DNA from: Pseudomonadota bacterium
GTDB lineage: Bacteria; Myxococcota_A; Polyangia; Polyangiales; Polyangiaceae
Length of the DNA stretch: 64,000 bases
Direction: 5' to 3'
Assembly (NCBI GenBank): GCA_023398955.1
Contig: JAEWRL010000033.1
Span: forward strand, 22,768-86,767
In this document: positions 17,537 through 26,582 of the stretch, piece by piece
How positions within the stretch are numbered: position 1 is the stretch's first letter
Layout: each line of letters starts with the position of its first letter
Translations under genes and position numbers: made by a program
Notes under the pieces: model-generated
What the model was told of the DNA's origin: nothing
Database searches by the model: none
Seen by the model: the letters and a program-made list of their open reading frames with translations, nothing else

Positions 17537-18172
17537 ATGGCATTACGACTCGGCGACACCGCGCCGGATTTCAACGCACAGACAACGGAAGGGGAGCTCC
17601 GCTTCCACCAATGGCTCGGCAGCAGCTGGGGGATGCTCTTCTCGCACCCGAAGGACTTCACGCCCGTCTGCACGACAGAGCTCGGACGGGTAGCTAAGCT
17701 GAAGCCCGAGTTCGACAAGCGCAATACGAAGGTTATCGGGCTCAGCGTGGACCCGATTGAAGACCACGTCGCTTGGATCCGCGACATCGAGGAGACGCAG
17801 GGAGTCAAGATGAACTTCCCCTTGATCGCGGACGCCGACCGGAAGATTGCGAAACTTTACGATATGATCCACCCCAATGCGAGTGACACCCTCACCGTGC
17901 GCTCCGTCTTCGTGGTTGGTCCAGACAAGAAGATCAAGCTCATCTTGACGTATCCGGCGAGTACGGGGCGCAACTTCGACGAGCTCTTGCGGACAATCGA
18001 CTCCCTGCAGCTGACCTCGGAGTACCAGGTCGCGACACCCGCGGACTGGACCGACGGCGAAGACGTCATCATCGTCCCTTCGCTCAGTGACGCCGAAGCG
18101 CGTGGCAAATTCGAGAAGGGATTCAAATCGATCCGACCCTACCTGCGCGTCACCCCCCAGCCGAACCGCTGA
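17537..18172 (+). CDS. 1-Cys peroxiredoxin (Prx6 class)
   Basis: Peroxiredoxin of 211 residues, the length of the Prx6/1-Cys group, which reduces peroxides in the cytoplasm. The active site is FSHPKDFTPVCTTELGR with the peroxidatic cysteine near residue 47; no resolving cysteine is seen in the rest of the chain, fitting a 1-Cys enzyme. DYTP-type C-terminal extension (SDAEARGKFEKGFKSIRPYLR) is also characteristic. ATG at 17537 follows AGGAGGAAG at good spacing. It converges on glgX, 16 bases apart. Confidence 0.93.
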   Translation: MALRLGDTAPDFNAQTTEGELRFHQWLGSSWGMLFSHPKDFTPVCTTELGRVAKLKPEFDKRNTKVIGLSVDPIEDHVAWIRDIEETQGVKMNFPLIADADRKIAKLYDMIHPNASDTLTVRSVFVVGPDKKIKLILTYPASTGRNFDELLRTIDSLQLTSEYQVATPADWTDGEDVIIVPSLSDAEARGKFEKGFKSIRPYLRVTPQPNR

Positions 18173-18188
18173 GGTAGAAACCTCTGGC

Positions 18189-20231
18189 TCACGCGCGCTC
18201 GCTGGCCACGAAAACGACGATGGAGCGCGCGTGAACCAAATAGCTGTCTTCGCTGAAGACGGGCGCGTCACCGAGGGGAAGGATGTCCCGGGGGCTGGGC
18301 GCGAAGGTGTCGATGACTCGCAACCAGCCGCCGTAGATTTCCGGGAGCTGGAAGTGCATCGCTTCCCAGAACGCGTTGAACATCATGTGAAGGGTCCGGT
18401 GTTGGGTACGCAGCGTCACGGCCAGAGAGCGCGAGCAGTCGCTCCAGTCAGGCTTCTGTAGTTCGACGCCGTGCCAGCGGATGTCAATCTGTCGCAGGGT
18501 CTCGGCGAGGGATTGGTCGCGGTCTTGCTTGGGCGCGACCCGCTGACGAAACTCGATGAGCAGCCGCGCGAATCGAAGCACGTCGGCGTGCTTCTTGAGC
18601 AGCTCCCAATCGAACCAGCTCAGGTGGTTGTCCTGGCAGTACGCGTTGTTGTTGCCAAGCTGGGTGCGACGCACCTCGTCGCCCATCAGGAGCATGGGTA
18701 CGCCCATGGAAAGCAGCGTCAATGTGAACAGGTTCTTCACCTGACGATTGCGCAACGTCTCAATGGCGCGGTCGGTCGTCGGGCCCTCCACACCACAGTT
18801 CCAGCTCACGTTGTGGTCGTTTCCATCGCGGTTGTTCTCCCCGTTGGCTTCATTGTGCTTCACGTTATAGGAAACGACGTCGTTGAGCGTGAACCCATCG
18901 TGGCACGTGACGAAGTTGATGCTCTGCTCGGCTTCCCTGGACCCATGTTCGTAGAGGTCCGGGCTGGCGAGCAGCCGGTTAGAGAGCTTGCGAATGCAGC
19001 CCCGATCCCCTTTGACGAAGCCTCGTATGTCGTCGCGGAAATGCCCGTTCCACTCTCTCCAGCGATCGCCGACGAACGAACCCACCTGGTACAGACCACC
19101 GGCGTCCCACGGTTCCGCGATGAGCTTCGCCCCAGCCAGCACTGGGTCCGTCTCAATGCTCCACAGCGTATGCGGATTGGCCAGCACCTGCCCACCATCA
19201 CCACGTGCGAGGATTGAGGCCAAATCGAAGCGAAAGCCGTCGACGTGGAAGGTCTTCACCCAGTACCTCAGGCTGTCTTGGATGAGGCGCCGCACCACCG
19301 GGTTGTTCGTGTTCAGCGTATTACCCGTACCGCTGTAGTTAGCGTAGTGCCCCTCCTGCAGCATGTAGTAGGTGGCGTTATCGAAGCCCTTGAAGCAAGC
19401 TGTAGGACCCAGCGCATCACCTTCCGCGGTGTGGTTGTAAACGACGTCCAGAATGACCTCGATGCCCGCGCGATGAAGCGCTTTGATCATGTCCCGCAGC
19501 TCGTCCAGTGGCGCCGTGGGGCTCGAGCCGCCGGCATAGGACGCGTGCGGCGCGAAGAAACTGATGGGCGCATATCCCCAGTAGTTCGCACGACCCAGCG
19601 GCGCGTCCTGCTCATCGAACTGGAATACGGGCAAGAGCTCGACGGCCGTGATACCAAGCCGCTGCAGGTACGGGATCTTCTCGATCAACCCGGCGTACTT
19701 GCCACGGTGATGAGCCGCAACCCCCGAGTTTGGGTTCTTGGTGAAGCCTCCCACGTGCAACTCGTAGATGATGGTGCGCCCCCAAGCATGCCGCAGTGGT
19801 TCGTCCCCCTCCCAATCGTATGCCCCCTCGTCCACGACGACGCTCTTCATCGCACGCGCGCAGTTGTCGCCAGGACGGATCGCCGCCTCCCGCTCGTAGC
19901 CACTCGGGACCGCAACGAGTCTTCCGTAGGGGTCTAGGAGGATTTTTTCGCTGTCGAAGTGGTCGCCTGTGTCCGGCACGCGCGGAGCGTAGGTTCGAAA
20001 CCCGTAGAGCTGTCCCGCCGTGATATTGGGCAGAAAGACGTGCCAATATGGGAACGTGCGGTTGAAGGCCGGGTCGAGCTCGATAATGCGGGACGGGCGA
20101 GCGCTGTCGACAGCATCAAAGAGGCACAGCTCCACTCTGCGGCTACGCCGCGAATAGACGCTGAAGTTCGCGCCCCCGTCCCGTAAACGAACTCCTAAGG
20201 GAGCGCTCGCACCTCGTCCAATGTCTCTCAT
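18189..20231 (-). CDS. glgX: Glycogen debranching enzyme (GH13 isoamylase type)
   Basis: Isoamylase/GlgX-type enzyme of 680 residues that hydrolyses alpha-1,6 branches of glycogen. An N-terminal CBM48-like domain (residues 10-130) is followed by the GH13 barrel. Catalytic residues are visible: nucleophile Asp336 in VDGFRFDLAS, acid/base Glu373 in IAEPWD, and the transition-state Asp445 in TCHDGFTLND; region I is DVVYNHT (262-268). GlgX-specific NHNEANGENNRDG-like segment is present. Start ATG at 20231. Works in glycogen catabolism; the TreT-like gene upstream could use the derived glucose units. Confidence 0.94.
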   Translation of the reverse strand: MRDIGRGASAPLGVRLRDGGANFSVYSRRSRRVELCLFDAVDSARPSRIIELDPAFNRTFPYWHVFLPNITAGQLYGFRTYAPRVPDTGDHFDSEKILLDPYGRLVAVPSGYEREAAIRPGDNCARAMKSVVVDEGAYDWEGDEPLRHAWGRTIIYELHVGGFTKNPNSGVAAHHRGKYAGLIEKIPYLQRLGITAVELLPVFQFDEQDAPLGRANYWGYAPISFFAPHASYAGGSSPTAPLDELRDMIKALHRAGIEVILDVVYNHTAEGDALGPTACFKGFDNATYYMLQEGHYANYSGTGNTLNTNNPVVRRLIQDSLRYWVKTFHVDGFRFDLASILARGDGGQVLANPHTLWSIETDPVLAGAKLIAEPWDAGGLYQVGSFVGDRWREWNGHFRDDIRGFVKGDRGCIRKLSNRLLASPDLYEHGSREAEQSINFVTCHDGFTLNDVVSYNVKHNEANGENNRDGNDHNVSWNCGVEGPTTDRAIETLRNRQVKNLFTLTLLSMGVPMLLMGDEVRRTQLGNNNAYCQDNHLSWFDWELLKKHADVLRFARLLIEFRQRVAPKQDRDQSLAETLRQIDIRWHGVELQKPDWSDCSRSLAVTLRTQHRTLHMMFNAFWEAMHFQLPEIYGGWLRVIDTFAPSPRDILPLGDAPVFSEDSYLVHARSIVVFVASERA

Positions 20232-20285
20232 GCAGCGCTAGGGTAGCTGGCGGGCAGAGAAAATCGAGGTTCGATCCAGCAAGCC

Positions 20286-20729
20286 TCAGGGTCCGAGAAG
20301 GTGGGCGTCCCGCGCATCGACGGTCCGGAAGTGGTTCTCCAGCCATTCACCTATCGCGTCGACCGCAACGCGAAGGTCCTCCCGAGTTCGACAACGCATG
20401 ACTGCGCGCTTGGCGGCCTGCATCGCCGACAACAGGGCATCGTGGGAGCAGCGGTGGCTGAACCACCTTTGTTCGTCCTGCTTCATCAGGAGCATCTCTT
20501 CCTCGGAGAACTCATTGGTGACGTCGAAGATGATCTCTTCGAGCATTCCAAAGGCGTGGGCGCGGCGAAACAGGGCGTCCCGGTCGTCCAACGCATCCCG
20601 CAGCGCCGTCAACCGCTTCGCAATTCGATCGCGCGCTCCAGCGAACGACCAGCGCACTTGAGAGGGTGGGTCGCTATCGCCGGGTGTGAAAGAAACTGCC
20701 TCCGAGACGGTGAACGCCTGATTCGACAT
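20286..20729 (-). CDS. Hemerythrin-like protein with incomplete metal site
   Basis: A 147-residue four-helix protein resembling bacteriohemerythrin. The second half is well kept: EEEMLL with the bridging Glu, then SHRCSHDALL supplying two His with the normal four-residue spacing, and ENHFRTVDARD supplying the last His and Asp. The first-helix His (usually in xDxQHxxL) is absent, and the His of the HFxxEE motif is replaced by Glu in EFSEEE. With two ligands gone a normal O2-binding diiron centre is doubtful; a mononuclear or altered site, or a purely structural role, is more likely. Upstream of glgX by 54 bases, same strand. Confidence 0.7.
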   Translation of the reverse strand: MSNQAFTVSEAVSFTPGDSDPPSQVRWSFAGARDRIAKRLTALRDALDDRDALFRRAHAFGMLEEIIFDVTNEFSEEEMLLMKQDEQRWFSHRCSHDALLSAMQAAKRAVMRCRTREDLRVAVDAIGEWLENHFRTVDARDAHLLGP

Positions 20730-20917
20730 ATCCCAACTTAGGTGATGCTTCTATAAGCGGGGCGCCTGAGGCCCGCGTTGGCCCCGCTCTATCCGCACAT
20801 CCCACGCGAGCCGCTGGCTCCAACGGCGCCCGAACTGATGCCTTAAGGGCCCGCCCCTCATCAGGTGGTGACGCGGCGCCGCGCCAAGATCCGGCTCAAC
20901 AGCCGAAACAGCAAAGA

Positions 20918-21034
20918 CCCCTCGAAGACAATGGGAATGAGTCCGAACAGACGACGGCCTTCGAGCTTCCTGCCCAGCCTCGCCCCGTCAGGGGCTGGGC
21001 AAGAAGCGACCGAGAATTGCGCTCGCCCATTTAG
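20918..21034 (-). repeat. Dispersed hairpin element, copy 2
   Basis: Same layout as the copy at 15511-15629 and about 80 percent alike by eye. On the minus strand it begins at the TAA stop of dinB with TAAATGGGCGAGCG, has the stem GCCCAGCC / GGCTGGGC with flanking pairs, and ends with GACTCATTCCC and CTTCGAGGGG. It likely terminates dinB transcription. Confidence 0.85.
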
Positions 21035-22272
21035 GTTCCGCGTTTTCGGCGATCAGACGGGGTCAGCTTCTCCGGCGCGCGCACTGCCGGGGCGATCGCG
21101 CCGGTGCCGAACTTCGCCACGATCGCGTCGATGACTGCTCCAACCCGCTCACCGCGGTCGACGGAGCTAGTGTCACTGAAGAGCTCCAGCTGAGCCGCGG
21201 CCTCTCGCTCCAGGGAACTCACGGATACCCCCAACAGGCGCACGGGTTCGTCTACTCCGGCGGCGTCCCACAACTCGATGGCTGCCCGGGCGATGCGTTG
21301 ACCGTCCGCGGTAGCTCGCTGGAGAGTGCTGCGCCGAGTGAGCAACGGGTAAATGCGGTGCGGCCCGGGGAGTCCGCCCGGCAGCCTTCGGGCCAGCTTC
21401 ACCTTGAGGGTAACCGTGCGACCACGAAGCCGCTCCCTGCGCAGCCGTGCGGCAACCGCCTGAGCGTGGGCCCTCAGAGCCTCGACGATCATCTCTCGCG
21501 CCAGCACATCGGTTTCGAAGGTGTTCTCCTCCCCCATGCTCTTCGGGTCTGCCGTACCGTTCACCTCGCGCGAGTCCTCACCGCGCGCCAACGCAATGAG
21601 AGCGTGGGCACGGTCCCCAACCAACCGCTCCAGGACGCTCGGCTCGACGTGCCCGAGCTCGCCGAGCGTGCGAAGCCCCGCTGCTTCCAGCTGCTCCGCG
21701 AGCACCGGCCCAACTCCCCACAGGCGGCGAACGGCCAACGGCGCGAGAAGCGCCTCGACCCGCTCCTGGGGACAAAAGAAGAGGCCGTCGGGCTTGCCGA
21801 GCGAGCATGCAATCTTCGCAACGAGCTTGTTCGGTGCAATGCCCACCGAGATGACGAGGCCGGTCTCCTCCCGGACCCGCTGTTTGAGCTGGCGCCCGAG
21901 TGCCACGGGGCCGCCGAACAGCCCAACCGACCGCGTGATGTCAAGGAACGCCTCATCGAGGGCCAGCGGTTCGATATCGGGCGTAAACTCCGCAAAGACA
22001 CCGTGAATTTGAGCCGACACGCTGCCGTACTTTGCGATGTCGCTCGGCAAGAAAACGCCCTGGGGGCAAAGCCGTCTCGCTTCATATCCCGGCATCGCTG
22101 ACCTGACACCAAAGCGTCGAGCTTCGTAGGATGCAGCAGCAACGACCCCGCGCGCAGAAACTGCGCCAACAATGACCGGCTTGCCGCGCAGGTCCGGTCG
22201 GTCCCGCTGCTCGATGGAAGCGTAGAACGCATCCATGTCCGCGTGCAGAATCACTCGCTCCCGAGGGGACAC
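21031..22272 (-). CDS. dinB: DNA polymerase IV (Y-family)
   Basis: Translesion polymerase of 413 residues. Catalytic carboxylates are in ILHADMDAFYASIE (residues 8-21) and ALDEAFLDIT (about 104-113); the helix-hairpin-helix region is WGVGPVLAEQLEAAGLRTLGEL. A beta-clamp binding motif QLELF is near the C-terminus, in the usual place. Start is GTG at 22272; a GTG at 22254 in the same frame would cut six residues and cannot be excluded. The stop codon coincides with the first codon of a hairpin element. No SOS box was recognised upstream. Confidence 0.94.
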   Translation of the reverse strand: MSPRERVILHADMDAFYASIEQRDRPDLRGKPVIVGAVSARGVVAAASYEARRFGVRSAMPGYEARRLCPQGVFLPSDIAKYGSVSAQIHGVFAEFTPDIEPLALDEAFLDITRSVGLFGGPVALGRQLKQRVREETGLVISVGIAPNKLVAKIACSLGKPDGLFFCPQERVEALLAPLAVRRLWGVGPVLAEQLEAAGLRTLGELGHVEPSVLERLVGDRAHALIALARGEDSREVNGTADPKSMGEENTFETDVLAREMIVEALRAHAQAVAARLRRERLRGRTVTLKVKLARRLPGGLPGPHRIYPLLTRRSTLQRATADGQRIARAAIELWDAAGVDEPVRLLGVSVSSLEREAAAQLELFSDTSSVDRGERVGAVIDAIVAKFGTGAIAPAVRAPEKLTPSDRRKRGT

Positions 22273-22450
22273 GCGACCATTCTAGCCTTGACCCTGCCCG
22301 CCTGCGCACCTAGTCTTTTGCTCTTGGGTGCGCGGCACGGTGCCGTGACAGGCTCTCCGGGTGGTCGGGCCGCCATCCGACACTCTGCCTGGGGCAGTCC
22401 TGGCCGGTTTGGTGCCGAGGACTGCTCGCGGCGGGCGATCGGAGAGCAGC

Positions 22451-22873
22451 ATGCAACAGACCACGGACCCAACCGCGGCCAGCGAACGCGCCTTGGGCTC
22501 AGCGCCGCCCACGCCAAAAACCGCGGAGACGGGGGGCGCGTCGACAGCGCACGGGCCCTCCTCGGAGGAGCTCTCGGAGAACGCCAGCCCCGGCGGATGT
22601 CTCGTGCGTCTCACTTGGCTCATGTTCGGGCACGTCGCCCTGGTCACCTTCGCGGCACTGATCCTGAAGAACGATCCCCCCCTCTTGTCCGTGATGAGCG
22701 TCGCCTATTGGGGCGTCGTGCTAGTCATCGTCGCCGCGCGGTACCTCGATATCGTGCATCTCGACGGCACCACGGCCGACGGTGACCCGGCCACCCGTCG
22801 CGATCTGCACCGCTTCTCGGCCGTGACGGTCACGGTCGCAGCCGTGCTTTGGGCGGCCGTGCACGTCCTGTAG
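22451..22873 (+). CDS. Small predicted membrane protein, unknown function
   Basis: Product of about 140 residues from ATG at 22451. Residues 1-50 are polar and Pro/Ala/Ser-rich (PPTPKTAETGG); three hydrophobic helices follow: LTWLMFGHVALVTFAALIL, LSVMSVAYWGVVLVIVAARY and AVTVTVAAVLWAAVHVL, with a charged loop LDIVHLDGTTADGDPATRRDLHRF between the last two. It resembles small proteins encoded near many unrelated genes in deltaproteobacteria; no family assigned. GC and codon pattern fit the neighbours. It converges on the GreA-like gene. Confidence 0.65.
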   Translation: MQQTTDPTAASERALGSAPPTPKTAETGGASTAHGPSSEELSENASPGGCLVRLTWLMFGHVALVTFAALILKNDPPLLSVMSVAYWGVVLVIVAARYLDIVHLDGTTADGDPATRRDLHRFSAVTVTVAAVLWAAVHVL

Positions 22874-22917
22874 CCCAAACCCGGCGGCGCCGGAACCAAA
22901 GAGGACGCTGGCAATCA

Positions 22918-22993
22918 GCGGTCAGCGATCAGAGCAAGTCAGGCGAATGCAGGCGAATGGGAGCTTGGCGGTTACTGGCTGATTCCTGACCGC
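22918..22993. repeat. Inverted repeat between convergent genes
   Basis: Arms at 22918-22932 and 22979-22993 match 13 of 15 bases and enclose a 46-base loop that contains the direct repeat GGCGAATG twice. It lies between the small membrane protein gene and the GreA-like gene and may serve as a bidirectional terminator or be a mobile-element remnant. Confidence 0.5.
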
Positions 22994-23108
22994 GGATAAT
23001 ATGGAAGGCACTGAAGAGAATGCTGCCGGTAGTGGTCAAGAATGAAGCGCTAAGGGACTCACGGCCCGTAGCGCACGGCAGTACCGGATCGAGCGCATCC
23101 GTTCGACA

Positions 23109-23606
23109 CTAAGCAACGTCCTCGACGACGTACTCCCGCGGGCCCTGAGGAAGCTGGACCTCGAAGGCCTCTCCGCAGTCCTTGCCAACAAGATGGCGGC
23201 CGAGCGGCGCGCCGAGGGTGACCGTCGTCACAACTAGCTCGCCTGCGGACAACTGGAACCCACCCGCGGTCGGCAGGAGCCAATAGTACTCAATTTCCCC
23301 CTCCTCGGCGCGAAGCGCAACGAGCGCTGTCGACTGCACGGCGTGCGCGGAGTCGAAGCGTCGCGGCTCGAGGCTCGACAACACGGCCCGGACCTCCTGC
23401 AGCTCTCCTACCCGGCGCGCCTGGCCACGTGCCAGATAAGACGATTCGAGCGCACGCGTGTCTTTGTCGTTCTCGGGCCGGCTCTCTTCATGCGTGGCGC
23501 CGTCCATGGCAGCTCTCTGAGCAGCCTGCACCTGAGCCACTTCCCGGTCGACAATCTCGATGAGCTGCGTGAGCAGCATACGCTTATCCACGTCCCGCAG
23601 GTTCAT
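23109..23606 (-). CDS. GreA/GreB-family transcription factor-like protein
   Basis: A 165-residue protein with the two-part plan of Gre factors: an N-terminal helical stretch (residues 1-80) and a C-terminal FKBP-like domain with VVTTVTLGAPLGRHLVGKDCGEAFEVQLPQGPREYVVEDV. Gre factors bind the RNA polymerase secondary channel and stimulate transcript cleavage. The acidic coiled-coil tip (normally D and E) corresponds to about residues 40-55 (EESRPENDKDTRALES), which is acidic, but the helix is short, so it may be an antagonist-like or regulatory relative rather than true GreA. Divergent from the reductase gene. Confidence 0.72.
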   Translation of the reverse strand: MNLRDVDKRMLLTQLIEIVDREVAQVQAAQRAAMDGATHEESRPENDKDTRALESSYLARGQARRVGELQEVRAVLSSLEPRRFDSAHAVQSTALVALRAEEGEIEYYWLLPTAGGFQLSAGELVVTTVTLGAPLGRHLVGKDCGEAFEVQLPQGPREYVVEDVA

Positions 23607-23885
23607 ATGCCCTGGAGCTCCTTCTCGTGTTCATCTGATATACGCCATTTCGCCGAACGCTCCCAGGACTTCCAGCGGCTCACGGCGCGCGAAAGGTGTC
23701 GCCTCGCCCGGCCGTCGCCGCGAGAACCCTGGCGCGGCCCGTGCAAGAACCCTGTTGTCGAGATTCGTGCACCAGCATTTTCGGGGTGCGCTGCATTTCC
23801 CATACCGAGCAGACACTCCGGACGAGAACCCAGGGTTTCTCCAGCGCGCCTCGACAGCCACGCCCGAGCGTTCGATGCTTCAGGC

Positions 23886-24836
23886 ATGGGTATGCTCATC
23901 GATGGCAAGTGGTCGACGCAATGGTACGAGCCGGACGAGGACGGACGCTTCGTTCGCGGCCAGACGCGGTTTCGAAGCAGCGTGAGCCGCTGCAGCTCCT
24001 CGGAGTTTCCCGTAGAGAGCGGTCGCTACCACCTCTACGTCTCCCTTGCCTGCCCTTGGGCTCACCGCACCCTGCTCATGCGGCGACTGCGAAAGCTAGA
24101 GGGGGTTCTCGGTCTCAGCATCGTCGACCCCTACATGGGCGAGGATGGCTGGTGCTTCTCGGAGATGCTCCCGGAGCCGCTCTACGGGGCGCGGTGCCTG
24201 CGGGAGCTCTATACGCGGGCACAAGAGGACTATACCGGGAGGGTCACCGTCCCGGTGTTATGGGATAGGAAGCAAGAGACCATCGTGAACAACGAATCGC
24301 GAGAGATCATGCGAATGCTCGATGTCGAGTTCGCCGAATACGGCGACAGCAGCGTCTCGTTCCTGCCCACTGGAAAAGCCAAAGACGTTGACACCCTGAT
24401 CGCCGCCATCTACGAGCCCATCAATAACGGGGTGTACCGGGCTGGGTTCGCGACCACACAGACCGCTTACGAGGAAGCCGTGGCAGAGCTGTTCGCAGCA
24501 CTCGATCACTACGACCGCCGCCTCGGGCAGCAGCGCTACCTTCTCGGCAACACGATTACAGAGGCCGACTGGTGCCTCTTTACGACGCTGTTCCGCTTCG
24601 ATCCCGTATACCACTACCACTTCAAGTGCAATCAGCGCCGTCTTCGCGACTACCCAAACCTATGGGGCTACGTCTGTGACCTCTATCAGGTACCCGGAGT
24701 CCGAGAAACCTGCAACCTGGAGCACATCAAGCGCCACTACTTCTGTAGCCATGAAGGCATCAATCCACAGCGCATCGTTCCAGTTGGCCCCGAGATCGAC
24801 TACGACGCGCCCCACGAGCGTGGCAGGTTCGAATGA
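23886..24836 (+). CDS. Glutathionyl-hydroquinone reductase (Xi-class GST)
   Basis: A 316-residue protein of the YqjG/ECM4 family, which reductively removes glutathione from glutathionyl-hydroquinones. The catalytic cysteine is in LACPWAHRTLLM (near residue 59). Other family hallmarks are VTVPVLWD, NNESREIMRML, YEPINNGVYRAGFA and the C-terminal helical domain with YLLGNTITEADWCLFTTLFRFDPVYH and LYQVPGVRETCN. ATG at 23886 gives a chain of normal length; the open frame extends 181 codons upstream without conservation. Cytoplasmic. Confidence 0.93.
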   Translation: MGMLIDGKWSTQWYEPDEDGRFVRGQTRFRSSVSRCSSSEFPVESGRYHLYVSLACPWAHRTLLMRRLRKLEGVLGLSIVDPYMGEDGWCFSEMLPEPLYGARCLRELYTRAQEDYTGRVTVPVLWDRKQETIVNNESREIMRMLDVEFAEYGDSSVSFLPTGKAKDVDTLIAAIYEPINNGVYRAGFATTQTAYEEAVAELFAALDHYDRRLGQQRYLLGNTITEADWCLFTTLFRFDPVYHYHFKCNQRRLRDYPNLWGYVCDLYQVPGVRETCNLEHIKRHYFCSHEGINPQRIVPVGPEIDYDAPHERGRFE

Positions 24837-24953
24837 GTGGCACCAGCGCTCGCGGCCACGCCAACAACCGCAACCCGTGTGGCAGATCGCCACATCTAAC
24901 CTGTCGGTATTGAGGCACTCGCCCCTGGCCTCGGTCTTGCGTTGCCGTCCGTC

Positions 24954-26582
24954 ATGCCAGAACAGCATCAGTCGCGCAGCCAGGCGGCAGGCGCCGCGCC
25001 TAGCGGGAGCTGCACCCAAACAGCAGTGGTGAGCTTCGAGGAGCTAAGGGGCGCTCTCGCGGCCTGGGCGGAGACGGTCCACGAGACCCATATATCGCTT
25101 GTGTACCTCCGAGGCGAGGACGCCTTCAAGCTCAAGAAGCCCGTGGACCTCGGGTTCTTGGATTTCTCCAGCGCAGAGCGCCGCCGTGTGGCTTGCGAAG
25201 CCGAAGTGCAGCTGAACGGCCGCCTCTCGAAGGATGTCTACCACGGGGTGCTGCCCGTGACCCGCGACCGCAATGGCAACATTCGCCCCGGCGGCGAGGG
25301 CCCCGTCATCGACTGGGTCGTGCACATGCGGCGGCTTCGCGACGAGAACCGCGCGGACCTGCTCCTCGAGCGTGGTGAGCTCGCCCACGACGACATCTCG
25401 ACCATGGCGGCAACAATCTCCGAGTTCCATCGTAAGGCCCGCTGCGATGCGGCCACCCAGCACTACGGGGAGCCATCCGTGGTCGAGGATAACGTCAAGG
25501 AGAACTTCGAGCAGACTCGGAGTTCGATCCATCGGTACCTCCCGGGCCCCAGAGCGAAAGAGCTGGAGGCTTGGCAACGCGAATTCCTGAGAACCAACGG
25601 CGAGACGCTCTCCGGGCGTGCCGCGGCAGGCCATTCGCGCGACGGTCACGGAGACCTGCGCCTCGAGCACTTCTACCTGGAGCCGACAGGTATGAACGTC
25701 ATCGACTGCATCGAGTTCAACGAGCGCTTCCGGTTCGGCGACACCTGTGCCGACCTTGCGTTCCTGGCCATGGACCTGCGCTGGCGGGGGCGTCCGGATC
25801 TCTCGGAACACCTCCTCGCACAGTACGCCAGCGACAGCGGGGATTTCGGACTCTACCGCGTCATCGATTTCTACGAGAGCTATCGCGCGCACGTTCGGGC
25901 CAAGGTCGCCGCGATGATCGCAGAGGACGATTCCTTCGAAGAGGAAACCAGACGGAGCGCCGCAGCCGAAGCCCGCCGCTATTACGCATTGGCTTTGGCG
26001 GAGAAGCGACGGGGCAACTCGGTCGCGCCTGCCATCATCGCCGTCGGCGGCATCATCGGTGCGGGAAAGTCCACACTCGCCAATGCGCTGCAGGCGGAGC
26101 TGTGCGTACCCGTCGTCAGCACAGACCGCGTGCGCAAACAGATGCAAGGGATTCCGGAAGACACCAATCAGAGGGCTTCGGCGTTCGAGGGCCAATACAG
26201 GCCAGCGCGCACGGCTCGGGTCTATGAGGCGGTCCTCGAAGCCGCCGAGGCGATCATCGCGTCTGGGCGCACGGTGATTCTGGATGCCTCTTTCCGCGAG
26301 AGCGAGATGAGGCTACGCGCCCGTGACCTCGCGCGCCAACACGGCGCGCGTTTCTGCTTCGTGGAAGCGCGCGCGAGCCATGACACGTGCAGATCCCGAC
26401 TCGTGGAGCGGGCGAGACGAGGCAAGGGGCCGAGCGATGCTTCGGTCGAGCTCTTCGATGTCCTGGCAGCGGGCTGGCAGCCACCACGCGAGCTATCACC
26501 CGGCGAGCATGTCGTCGTGGACACGGAGCGACCTCCAGCACAGGTCGCCCATGGTCTGCTATCGCGGTTGTCGCTCTCGTGA
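24954..26582 (+). CDS. Fused phosphotransferase-like and P-loop kinase protein
   Basis: Two-domain protein of about 542 residues. The N-terminal part (to about 340) is an aminoglycoside phosphotransferase-like fold: YLRGEDAFKLKKPVDLGFLDFSS near the ATP site, catalytic HGDLRLEHFYLE and the metal site IDCIEFNERFRFGDTCADLAFL. The C-terminal part has a P-loop GGIIGAGKSTLANAL, VVSTDRVRKQM and VILDASF, like zeta-toxin/gluconate-kinase-type enzymes. This fusion is widespread in bacteria and of unknown substrate. The start could also be TTG 24942 or GTG 25029; ATG 24954 is taken. Single gene. Confidence 0.85.
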   Translation: MPEQHQSRSQAAGAAPSGSCTQTAVVSFEELRGALAAWAETVHETHISLVYLRGEDAFKLKKPVDLGFLDFSSAERRRVACEAEVQLNGRLSKDVYHGVLPVTRDRNGNIRPGGEGPVIDWVVHMRRLRDENRADLLLERGELAHDDISTMAATISEFHRKARCDAATQHYGEPSVVEDNVKENFEQTRSSIHRYLPGPRAKELEAWQREFLRTNGETLSGRAAAGHSRDGHGDLRLEHFYLEPTGMNVIDCIEFNERFRFGDTCADLAFLAMDLRWRGRPDLSEHLLAQYASDSGDFGLYRVIDFYESYRAHVRAKVAAMIAEDDSFEEETRRSAAAEARRYYALALAEKRRGNSVAPAIIAVGGIIGAGKSTLANALQAELCVPVVSTDRVRKQMQGIPEDTNQRASAFEGQYRPARTARVYEAVLEAAEAIIASGRTVILDASFRESEMRLRARDLARQHGARFCFVEARASHDTCRSRLVERARRGKGPSDASVELFDVLAAGWQPPRELSPGEHVVVDTERPPAQVAHGLLSRLSLS

